Part shown: positions 12,896-23,900 of the stretch, one piece after another
Position numbering within the stretch: position 1 is the first letter of the stretch
Layout of the letters: the number at the start of each line of letters is the position of its first letter
NCBI GenBank assembly: GCA_037783415.1
Contig: JAZGTN010000058.1
Coordinates: 3,322,001-3,386,000, forward strand
Length of the DNA stretch: 64,000 nt
DNA from: Leptasterias polaris
Lineage: Eukaryota; Echinodermata; Asteroidea; Forcipulatida; Asteriidae
Reading direction: 5' to 3'
Translations under genes and position numbers: made by a program
Notes under the pieces: model-generated
Told to the model about the DNA's origin: nothing
Database searches by the model: none
Seen by the model: only the letters and a program-made list of their open reading frames with translations

Positions 12896-13859
12896 GACAC
12901 GTACACGTCATGGCCATAATTGTACTATACGACTGGCGTTCTGGCGTTCCAATTACCCCATATGACTGGCGTTCCAATTACCCCATAAATAAACGCGTCC
13001 CAAATATTTATAATTTTTAAGGATTTCCTTGTGTCTTTATTTTAATCTTTCACTATTAATTAGCTGTTATGCACCCTTTACTCATTATCCAAATCACTGA
13101 TCAATGATCCTGAACTGTAGCCTCACAGAAGTACCCTTTAAAATGAAGCACCCTTGCCTGAAATAATTTTCCAAAATGGCCGCCCACACAATCATTGTTA
13201 ACACAAAACATGTCATTTTGGAATAGGATAACAATAACAAATTATGTAATTTAATCATTCTTTCTGATAGGTCTACATCAGAAAAAATGTTTTACTAAAT
13301 CTTTTAAGCCTATGTTTTACATTATTCAGCCATGCAAAACTCTGTCAATCGACAATTCTGAAGCCAGTTCCCACAGCCCCATAAGCTAAGACAATAGCAG
13401 TTATGCCTTGATTTCTCCCATACAAGCATTCAACAACATATGACGACTTCAAATTTTAAGTTTAAGTTACTTAAGTTTTATAATAAGCATGACCAAATTG
13501 AACACTTACCTGTATGCAATGAACGTATGATTGACGAAAACCTCAGAAACAAGCTCCAGAATACACGATTTTACACTGTAAATGACTTCCAAACTACACA
13601 CATCGTTTGTCAGGATTGCCAATAATTAGTAATTATTGAAACAAACAGAGGATGCTCGCAGGATGGGTCAGATTTACGGGGATATTTTCAGTAATCATAC
13701 GACAAAGATCATTGAAACTGTCCACCATCTTGAACAATGTATGTTTGTTTGTTGTAAAGTATCTCCAGTAAGATTATGCTCAATACACACCAGAATAGCC
13801 AAGAAAAAGGCCCACTGTTCCAATTACCCCACTGTTCCAATTACCCCAGTCTACCCTAG

Positions 13860-14270
13860 TGGTCATTTTTAAATGGTTTATATAATGAGTAAGTGTTGTA
13901 GTGGAACGATAAATTATTACGAATTACCCGGTAATGATTGAGCCTAATGAAAAACTGGCGTATTTTAAAAGATTTTTGGATATAACTGACACCATTTACT
14001 AGATTACGTTTTTGTTAGTTACGATGATTGAAAGCTGATATGTCTGTATATTTAAAATAGAATAGTACTGTCAGTTTGTCTGTCGCAACATTTAAACATA
14101 CTAGGCCGGCCTATCACTTTGTTGTTTATAATTTGTTATAGAAAATAGTTATGTTGTTTGACTCGTTGGAGTCAGTCGCATTGATTATAAATCTTGTGTG
14201 ATAGCGCCCTCTTTGAATAAACGTCTTCAGCGGACGGGTGTGATACGTAACTTGAAAACCTTTTACCGTT
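13860..14270. other. No recognisable gene
   Basis: AT-rich sequence between the TIR transposon and the foldback at 14277. No supported exon, RNA gene or repeat was seen. Confidence 0.4.
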
Positions 14271-14276
14271 TGCGAA

Positions 14277-14410
14277 TTTTTTTCCCCCAGCGCGATAAAG
14301 GCCATTCTGTGCAGGTGTTAGTTGATATTGTAATGAAGCTTGGCGCCATGGCACGTATGGATCCTAGTGAGATATATGCGCAGAATGGCCTTTAGCGCGC
14401 TGGGGAAAAA
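14277..14410. repeat. Foldback element with ~33-bp near-perfect arms
   Basis: 14277-14312 (TTTTTCCCCCAGCGCG, then TAAAGGCCATTCTG) pairs with 14378-14410 (CAGAATGGCCTTTAGCGCG, then CTGGGGAAAAA), leaving a loop of ~65 bases. The arms are more GC-rich than the surroundings. It could be a small MITE or the stem of a structured RNA. Neither is proven. Confidence 0.65.
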
Positions 14411-16908
14411 CATTTGCTAACCGTTCACTGCACATGGACATGACTGTATACATGTACTGTGGTTCCGGAAACCAGTCTATGTACGTAGACATGATGAATT
14501 TCGCGAGGAAGTCTTATACCCAGTCTTGATAGGTCTGTTGTTTATGTAATTAGTTAGAGGTGTACTGTCTAATCAAGTTAGATAACAATTTCCAGAACAA
14601 GGTAGGTTGGGGAACAATACTACTACTTTAGTAGTTCATAATCACAAACGAATTTTGAATGATATTGTTTTTTCTTTTTGGTCTTTCAGCATTGTATATT
14701 ATTAGTAAGTATTATGCCGTATATTTTTTATCAGGGAATGTGTAACAAATCGGCATAAGACATTTTATTGCCCAGTCCATGGACCAGATGTAAACGTACA
14801 TACATGATAGTCCATACCTCATGGTTTGACCAATTTGACCATCGTCATCATCATTTGGGCACGCATTGACTATCATGCCATGTTGGTTTTTAGAGTATGT
14901 ATCGTCGTCAATTAGAATTAGATTTAGTGATGACTGACGGAAATATTAGTTAAATAGATATGTTATATCTATATGAAATATGATTATGTTATTGTACTCC
15001 ATCATAAAGATTTAAATAACATATGGTGTGACTGTATCATACATCTACATCAATATATTGTTGTGGGATATCAACATATCCGAACTGATCCAGTGTCTGT
15101 GTACGTGTGTGACCGTAGGGGGTAGGGATGCTACTAAAATTGAATACCATCACTTGTATTTTGTTTTATGTGTATTCTGTACTTGATTAAGATCCCATAA
15201 CTGGGGTGCTGTACTCCTTTTTCGAAATTTTGTCATTATTGTTTGAGTAGCGCCTTAGGTTAGTGCTTTGTCTTGACACACAGTATTTCCTGATGTAAAC
15301 TTTCAGATTTGGCATCATTTGACTATGGCAAGGCACAACAAATGCTTCAGAATGACACAAATACCCAACAAAATAGTTTTTAAATGCTTTATGGCTTATT
15401 GATATGTCTGACTAAGATGCAACATCATTCAAGTATTAAATGTACTTATGATTTTGTTTTGAGGTACAATTTTACGTTTTGTGTCAAAATGATTGGAGAA
15501 AATGATAGCCCTGTTCTCATCAGGATTGGGTCAACTGTGAGTTGACCTGTGCCACTGCTCTCTATTCTCAGTTTCATCACTTCGAGGCAATCTCGGTAGT
15601 AGATTTAATCAGCGATTGTTAGCACTTTCTGAATATTTGTTGTACATTGTTAAAAACTTTGGCTAAGTTGTTTTTTGTTGGCATTTATGGTTTCCATAAT
15701 TTTTCATCCTGGGTTGGCGAAACCTTGGGCTGTGACGTTGCAGTAGAAGTAAAACCGTTCTTTCCCACAACATGCCCTGATGAATACACTGTGTGCATTC
15801 GCTGCATACCATGATATCATATTGAGTATTCAGTTACCATTTGGTTGTGGGGTTTGTCAAATTGGGAAAGGTTTTGTGTTCCTCTTTCATTAGTCCAGTA
15901 CTAAAGTGGTTTATTTTTTTCAAACAATTAACCAGAGAACCAAAATAGTGCATGGTTTGTGTGTTATGGTTTTGATTCTCGTGAAGAGTGAATGATTACA
16001 CACACAAAAATAGATTATAATCAATTAATTGGGTAATTTAACATCTGAACATTGGGTATTGCTGTATTTGCACCATTTTACGCTATGTGCAGTTATAGTT
16101 AGTGCCATCCGTTTTGCTTTATTGTCTGAGGACATTTGATCTTTGCACAAAATTTATTTAAAACACATGTTGTGGTTTGTATTTGTAATAAAGAATTATT
16201 TGAGCTTACTGTATGTGGAAAGATGTAGTTAGGATTAAAGCAAAAAATAAATGTAAGCCAAATTTGTTTTACATTTAGTATTGAATAATGCTATGTACAT
16301 AGCCTAACGGATGATGTTTATAACACAAACAAAGGATAAAAAACAATACAATCTACAGGGATGTTAATAGGGGAATGTGGGAGTGGGGGGTAGGTGGGGA
16401 GAACAGAAAAACAAACGATTTTTTTGCAAGGATGTTGGAAATGGACTTGGAGGTGTAACGGTGTGTTCATACAGTAATTTAAATAAGACTTTGCTTATCA
16501 ATGCGAAAAACTTTGTTTGGTTTTAGTGTGTGAGATCTTGCAGAAAAATTGTTTGTTATTCTCTTTCCCCACCCACCCCCCACACTTGGATGTGAAATGT
16601 TGAGGTTGTTCTTGTGAACACAAAAGAAGTGTGGAAGCAATAACCTTAAAGAGAGTTGGCATAATTTAGAAATGTTGTTTGTGGGTTAGTCTTTGTATTT
16701 TATAGTGCTCACAAGGTGGCCATTTACATAGTGTTACAGGTTTTGTTTGTTTTCATATTTTGTTTGAGTTCAAACATTTGGAACTGCATAATGGTGTTTG
16801 ATAGGAAAAGTGATAAAGAAATGATTGAACTGTTGGGTACAATATATCAAAATATGCTTTATTTGTATGTCAGCTTTTTGAACTGTATATTTTCAACAGT
16901 TAAATATT
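14411..16908. other. No recognisable gene; presumed 5' flank of helitron A
   Basis: About 2.5 kb of AT-rich DNA without a supported exon. It should contain the left end of helitron A, but helentron ends lack a simple signature that I could find by eye. Short G-rich (16378) and C-rich (16565) runs are present. Confidence 0.35.
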
Positions 16909-18168
16909 ATGACTGGAAAAATAGGAATGACATTAAATATGCAGACATTGGGGCTTGTGATTTACAATTTGTCTGTGTATTTGGTTTTGAGACGTAAAGT
17001 GTTTGATAATTGGTTTTTGTCATTTTTATACAGATTTTTTATGCAGGTCAATATGGCTAAGTACAACATTGTTTGGAAGGAAGAAGAGGCTATGCGGTTT
17101 CTGAGGCGATTAAGAGAGAAGAACTTTAAAGAATGGATTTGCTCCAATAGATGCATGTTTCTTTCTAATCTGTCTATTTCTTTTCCCACTTGTGTCCATC
17201 TTTCTGTGATCTTTTCTTCTTTTTCACATTTGACTCAAGTGTCTGTGCTTGAGGACGTTACTGAGAAATTTGCAGATGTGCAAGCTATCAGTGACAGCAA
17301 TAAAATTTGTAATGATGTAAATGATGAACAATGTAATGATGACAATGATGAACAATGCAATGATGAACAATGCAATGATGACAATGATGAACAATGCAAT
17401 GATGACAACGATGAACAATGCAATGATGACAATGATGAACAATGCAATGATGACAATGATAATAATGATGAACTTTGTTTTGATGTGAATGAGGAACATT
17501 GTAATGGCAATGCAAGATATATGGAGCATGATAATCATATGAAGTATCAGATTAATGTAAAGCATAAGAATATGATAAGTCAAAGTGAAGTCTTTCAGAT
17601 CCAAAGTCAAAGCTATGAAAAATGTACCAACTATAAGCAAAAATGTAGGTATATTCATGATTCGCAAGAAGAAAGCCATAAGAAACAAAAGAACTATCAC
17701 AAAAGTAGTAAGAATCAGAGACGCAAGTATAAGTGTGAGATACGGACCACTGGCTTACAAAAGCATAAAAGTCAAATTTGTCTGAAATGCCATAGACAAA
17801 TGAAATTTGGATATAATCACAGTTATGAGAAGCATACTGGTAACAAGCAGTTGTTTTACAGAGATATGAAAAGGACTAAAGTGTTATTTGTTGTACCAGA
17901 TAAGCAGAAGTGTCCTCATTCATTGAAGAGGAAAGTTGATGAAATATGTACATGTGAGAATGGTAGAAAACAAAAAAAAATTAGAATGTGTCAAGTAAGT
18001 GGATACATTGTACCCAAACACAACAGATTGACTAAAAGGGCCAAGAAACACTTGATGTATAATTATCGGAACAATTGTAAATCTGTTGAGCAGCGTATGC
18101 AAAAGAAGGATAGAGAAATACATGAAAAGATTCAGAAAGCTATTTTGGTCATACTACAAGAACCCTAA
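16909..18168 (+). pseudogene. Helitron A, N-terminal fragment with acidic NDEQCNDD repeats
   Basis: 419-codon frame forming the N-terminus of the broken helitron A protein. A likelier start is the ATG near 17041, because the preceding codons are not conserved. A Phe/Ser-rich stretch at about 17150-17240 ends in a pyrimidine-rich tract with an AG, so it may be an intron read through. Then come tandem 24-bp units encoding NDEQCNDD (about 17318-17470), followed by a Lys/His/Gln-rich tail. The last ~15 residues leave the frame of the family: helitron B continues into sequence matching the next frame here, so a one-base frameshift lies at about 18145-18165. No catalytic domain is visible. Confidence 0.6.
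17318..17472 (+). repeat. In-frame 24-bp tandem repeat (NDEQCNDD)
   Basis: About six units of 'aatgatgaacaatgcaatga' plus 4 bases, one of them shortened by 9 bp. All unit lengths are multiples of three, so the frame is preserved. The encoded tract is acidic and contains one Cys per unit. Helitron B has no counterpart at this place. Confidence 0.85.
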
Positions 18169-18176
18169 GTAAAGTT

Positions 18177-18887
18177 GTGAATGTTAAAGTTAATGACAAT
18201 ATAAATCAAATAAAAATAAAGGAACAACCTACCCATAAAATATCCAAAGACAACGGTCAAAAAGCGTGTCAATTACCAACAGAAAAAGTTGGGAATTTAA
18301 AAGTAGATAACAGTGGCAATGAATGTTGGCTTTGTGATAAAGTTGATGGTTTTGATTCAAGGCAAATGCAATGTGAGAAATGTTGTGTTTGGTTTCACAT
18401 TAGTTGCACACATATTTTGTCGATGAAGAATTGTTTGGAAAACAAAAAATTCAGTTGGATTTGTTGTAAATGTGGCCAAGCTAATTACTGTGACACTCTG
18501 TTTGATACGTTTGGTATTTCTACTGATGTGAATATGTTTAACTTGCTGTGTACAGGAGTGGACCAGTGTGATCTAAATGAGTGTGGTCAAGAATTATCTG
18601 TGAAGGAGAAAGATGGATGTGATAGTCTAACATCTGATGCTAGAGATGGGTATGTTCGTATTCACAGTTTCAAACATTCATTAAAAAAACAGACTGGTGG
18701 CTATTTCACAAGAAGTAAATCAAAATCATCTTCTACACTTAAGTCTAATGCAAGTGATAATGTGAACAGTGAAGAGGAAGTACCAAATGTGCAAACACAG
18801 AGTAAGCGGTGTACAAACAAGATGGTAATAGATCTTCAAGCAAAAGTTTCAAGATGGGCAATAAGAAAGCTAAATCAATGTCAGTGA
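18177..18887 (+). pseudogene. Helitron A, PHD-like zinc-finger fragment
   Basis: 236-codon frame continuing the helitron A protein after the first frameshift. Residues ~50-105 form a PHD-type finger: CWLCDK, then CEKCCVWFH with a following Cys, then WICCKC and NYC. The same order occurs in helitron B at residues 286-340. PHD fingers usually read histone H3 tails. Here the domain could direct the transposase to chromatin, but that is inference. The last ~25 residues lie past a second frameshift, since the true continuation is in the overlapping frame that opens at 18809. Confidence 0.7.
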
Positions 18888-20938
18888 ATAATTTGCAAAA
18901 AGATAATCCTAGTGGTGTAGAACAACAATTTTCTCCTGAAACTTGTAAAACTAAGAAGCGGTTATTGGAGTGTAATGATGGAAACATAAGTAAACATATA
19001 AAGGTGACACAAATGAAATGTTATGTACAGGGAAATTTTCATCAAGGCAATTTGAAATTTGGTGTGAATACAGGGAAACAGTGTGTTGCAAATTGTTTGT
19101 GTGCAATGATGTACAACAAAGTCAAAGAAGTGGGACAGTGGATGAGCTATGATATGGATTTGATATTAAACACTGGTGATGAACTGTATGGTCATTTAAA
19201 CAGAAGTTCTACTATTAACAATGATTATTTGCTCATAAATGAACTACCAAATGAACTGATTTTATTTAACAAACATTATAAAATGGTTTACCATGAACCT
19301 GTCACTGGTGTTTTTGAAGATGAAAGTAATTTGCCTGAATTTAACATGGTACAGTTGAACAGGGCACTTGAGGAGACTTTACAAATATATAATGCTTGTT
19401 TCATTTGTTTTAATAGTAATACATTTTGTGTCATTGCTCACACTAGTTTTTATTATGTTTTTGATTCACACTCTAGAGATCCCAATGGTTCACAAGTACA
19501 AGATGGACAGAGCTTACTGAAGCTGGCGCCAACATGCCGAGATGTTTTCAGGTATTGTACTGAATTGCAAATATCAATGAATTTGAATAGTAGTGAACAG
19601 TTTGAGATTACAGGAGTGACTTTGTGTCAAGAAGATGATGCAACTGTATGTCTTAGTGCAGTTGAACAAGTTCATATACCACAAGACCCACATAAAATAA
19701 TTGATGTAGACATGTGCGATGTAACTCATGACATTTCCAGTGAACTGTCACAGAATGGACAAATTGATAACAAGCATAGCAAACAATTAAATAAAGAATG
19801 TGGTGATTTGACAGAAACATGTACAGAGAGTTGTACAGATGTTGATATAGATACAATTACATATAATCTATGTGCAGAAAGTAATGATATTGAAGATGGC
19901 AAACATGGAATTGAAGTTGTAGTGCAAGATGAGTCAGATACTTTTACATTCAGTCCATTGAAATTTGAGCATCAAAAGACATTGTGTAATTATCTTGGAA
20001 TTGCCAAAGTAAAAACCATATCAGGAAATCTTTTATCAAGTGGTAACATCGGTAAGCCAGATCAGATCAAAAGGATTACAGGTGATGGCAATTGTTTTTT
20101 CAGAGGGGTTTCCTTTGCAATATCTGGTACTGAACGTAATCATATGCGCATAAGAATAGCTACTGTCAATCAGTTATTGAAACATGCTAATTGTTATAAC
20201 ACATACTTGAGAGCAGGATACAGAGATGTGGAAGATTATGTCCAGAGGCAAAGAGTGTTCAATTCAGGTATATGGGCTACAGAGATAGAAATTATGGCAT
20301 GTGCACACTTTCTTGCAACTGACATTTATACATATTCTATTACTAGTAGATGGTATATATTTTCAGGACAGATGGTAGGAATAGGTACTGTGACATCCAA
20401 TACAGGCATTTATTTGAATCATTCAAGTGGAGTACATTATGATGTAGTCTTATCAGTTCACATGTTACCAATAGCAACAATTCATAGTGCAGAGCAAACT
20501 ATTAATTTGGATGACTGTGATATTTATTGTAATGATGTTCATGAAGGAACTGATATTAGTAATAATGTTGATAAGGAAATCTTGAGGCATGACATTAATG
20601 ATAAACTACCTGATGATTGTGAAGAGCACACTGAGAAAGATAAAAGGGGAAAGATTTGCATAAAAACACCAGCAAGAAGGAAACGTAAACAAAGTGAGGC
20701 GATGAGAAGAAAGAATGACAGAGAAATTAAAAGAAAGAAATATTATGAGGAAAAAGAAAGGAAACTTTGTTGTACTAATCATAATAATGTTGGAGATGAT
20801 CAATCATTGAAACAAAAAGAATTTGATAAATATAAGAAAATGAAATACTATGCAAATATTTTGTTTAGAGAGTCAGCGAAACAAGCAATGAAAAAGAATT
20901 ACAATGAAAACTTGTTTTATCAGAAAATAAAAAAATAA
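18809..20938 (+). pseudogene. Helitron A, two-protease fragment (C76-like + OTU)
   Basis: 709-codon frame. Residues ~85-225 hold a GKQCVANCLC block (candidate nucleophile C92) and a later FDSHSRD (D219, H221). This Cys...Asp-x-His pattern recalls the peptidase C76 deubiquitinase fold. Residues ~420-550 are an OTU cysteine protease: GDGNCFFRG with C429, and a late HYDVVLS with H543. The frame then enters the Lys-rich repeat region and stops in an A-rich run (about 20925-20945), after which the protein continues one frame over. Both proteases keep their catalytic-type residues here. Confidence 0.75.
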
Positions 20939-20942
20939 AAAA

Positions 20943-23900
20943 ATGAAAGCAAAATACCAAGAACATTTTGACTGCAGAGAGAAAAAAAAATGTTTGCGTA
21001 AAAGTGTGTATGATAGGTATAAAGAACAAATAAATAATACAAATAGAATGAAGTACAAAGTTGATGGTAAATACAGAGAGATGAAAAAGATTAAATTAAA
21101 ATCACGGTATCATGAAAATTTTAAATACAAATTACAAAAAAATAACAAAAATAAAATACATTATCATACAAATGTACAGTACAGATACAATTTAATAAAC
21201 AGTATTAAAAGTAAGTATCATTCTAATGTACAGTACAGGTGCAATTTAATAAATAACATCAAAAGAAAGTATCATGGAAATGCAATTTTCAAACAGGGAG
21301 CAAAGGATAACATGGTTTATAAGAGATGTATTGTGAAGGAAGAAAGATATCATATTGAAAGTGTAATTCACAATTTTCAGGAAAAAATGATTTCTGGACC
21401 AGAATTCATCTGTGCTGTGTGTTTGAAATTATTGTTTAGAAATCAAGTATTGAAGTGTAACAAACAGAGATATAAACATTCAGAATATGTATCTGAAAAG
21501 TACTTGCATAGGTGCAATGAGAAATGTTTAACAAAATGTGCATTGTCTAAATGTAGATCATGTCTTTGGATTTGTTATACTTGTCATAGGAAGTTAATTG
21601 CGAACAGAATACCAGCTGAGGCAAGTGCTAATAATTTAACTCTGTCAGATATTCCAGAACAACTGAAACAACTGAATAATCTTGAACAACATTTAATTGC
21701 CAGAAGTATTGCATTTATGAAAATAGTTAATCTTCCAAAAGGTGGACAGAATGGAATCATAGGACCTTGTGTTTGTGTTCCATCTAATACTAAAGAATGT
21801 GTGCAGTCATTGCCAAGGTGTGAAAATGAGAATGAGGTCATTCGGATTAAGTTGAAAAGGAAGTTGTCATATAAAGGCTATTATGAATACAAATTTGTCA
21901 GTAAGTCAAAGGTTGAAGAAGCTTTACATTATCTTAAAGTAAACAACAAATGGTACAATGATATAGTAATTGAGGAAGATTGGATAAATCCTGTACCTGA
22001 GGAACCTGCAAACAATGAGAGTGAGGAACCAAATGAGAAAGATGAATGTAGTGATGAAGAAGAAGATACTGATGAAGACAGGCTATGTGGAATACAGCTT
22101 GATACTTGTATGCAGCCAGCCGACATAGGCCAAGAAATATTGGATCAGTACTTTGATGATGTGTTTTGTGTAGCTCCATGTGAAGGCAATAACCCAGTAA
22201 GAGTCTTAATGGAAGAAGGAAATGAGGCCAAGTGCTTTCCGGCATTATTTCCAACTGGTAGTCCAATATTCGGTGACAAACGTAATGTCAGAATAACATT
22301 ATGTAGATATCTACTTAATAGATTAATGAATGTTGATAATAGATTTTCAAAAAATGTAGACTACATTTTCTATGCTCAGTATTTATCTGAAATTCAGCAA
22401 GTTTTATCAAGTGTGTCTATTGCACTTCGGAAAGGTTGTGTGAAAACAAGAGAAGGACATAATTTAAATGCATCAATGTTAAATAACAGAGATAAATTGA
22501 GGAATATGTTGAAAAGTGATAATGGTTACAAATTCTTGAAACCCATCAGAGGTACTAGTCCATATTGGCAATCAACACAGAGAGATATCTATGCTATGAT
22601 AAGACAACTTGGTTTACCAACATGGTTTTGTTCATTTTCTTCTGCGGATATGAGATGGTCAGAAGTCATTAACACATTATTAAAGCAACAAGGTGACTGT
22701 AGAACAATAGATGAATTAGATTGGATAGATAAATGCATGTTACTGAAAAGTAATCCTGTAAGTGTAGCACGTATTTTTGATCGAAGATTTCATGTGTTTC
22801 TGAAGGAGGTTATTTTGTCAGAAGCTCGGCCAATTGGTAAAGTTATTGACTATTTCTATAGAGTAGAGTTTCAATTACGTGGCAGTCCACACACACATTG
22901 TTTATTCTGGATTGAGAATGCACCGCAATTAGATATTGATAAAGATGAAGATGTTATTCAATTTATTGATAAATACGTATCTTGCAAAATGCCATCAAAG
23001 GAAGAAGATGTTGAACTCAATGACATTTTATCACATGTCCAAATACACAGCAAGAAACATTCAAAAAGTTGCAAAAAAAAGGGAACAGAATGCAGATTCA
23101 ATTTTCCAAGACCTCCATCTGAAAGGACATTTATTGTGAGACATAAACCAGATGAGGGTAAAAAAATTGATAAAGCAAGTGCAAAACAAGAATGTGATAA
23201 TGCAAAAGAAATCTTGAAAAGTGTTTGGGAAGCAGTCAAGAATGAAGACAACCAAAACAAGTCTACACATGATATGTTTACAGATATTGGAATAACTCAA
23301 GCAGTCTTTGAAGAAGCAAATAATATTGTGACAAACAAAATTAGTATTGTGTTGAAGCGTAATCCACAAGATGTCTGGGTCAATCAGTATAATCCACATT
23401 TAACACGTGCATGGAATGCAAATTTAGATATCCAGTATATAACTGATATTTATGGGTGTGTCGGATATATTGCAGCATATGTTTCTAAGGCAGAACGTGA
23501 GATGGGAATGTTGCTTAATCAAGCACAACAAGAGGCAGTGAAAGGAAACTTAGATGCAAGGCAAAGTGTGAAACAAATTGGACAAGTATATTTGCAAAAT
23601 AGAGAGATTTCAGCACAAGAAGCTTGTTTTCGTGTGTGTAATTTGCGATTGAAAGAAGGTTCAAGGAAAGTAGAGTTTATACCAATAGGAGAGAATCCTG
23701 TGAGAATGAGTTTGCCATTACGATTGATTCAAAATAGACGAAATGAGGGGGATGAGAGTGTATGGATTTCTAGTAGGATTGACAAATATAAAGCAAGACC
23801 CAAATCACATCAGTTTGATACAATGTGTTTGGCAACATTTTGCTCAGAATATCGAATTTTATGCAGCACAGAAGCAGCAAAGGTTAATAGACGTGGGAAA

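Larger units (their letters stand above)
11844..13856. mobile_element. Non-autonomous or decayed TIR DNA transposon, TA target site
   Basis: The ends are inverted repeats: GGGTAGGTTGGGGTAAATGG on the left and, reading inwards on the other strand, GGGTAGACTGGGGTAATTGG on the right. Each is bordered by TA (11842-11843 and 13857-13858), as for Tc1/mariner/pogo-type elements. The GGGGTAA(A/T)TGGAAC core recurs near 12020, 12050, 12073, 12947, 12970, 13817 and 13833 in both orientations. These subterminal repeats could bind a transposase. No transposase is open, and frames of 61 and 78 codons at 13440-13872 show no recognised domain. The superfamily is inferred only from TIR and TA. Confidence 0.7.

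Noticed and set aside
17224..17700. Minus-strand frames rich in Ile, His or Ser opposite the NDEQCNDD repeat
   Set aside because: Low-complexity antisense of an in-frame tandem repeat; the plus strand carries the helitron protein.
18177..20938. Independent host OTU deubiquitinase or PHD gene
   Set aside because: The domain order and flanking sequence match the single protein of helitron B, so these are parts of a transposon protein.
22936..23399. Overlapping frames in both strands inside helitron A
   Set aside because: Shadows of the Rep-Hel-EN frame, which has all conserved motifs.
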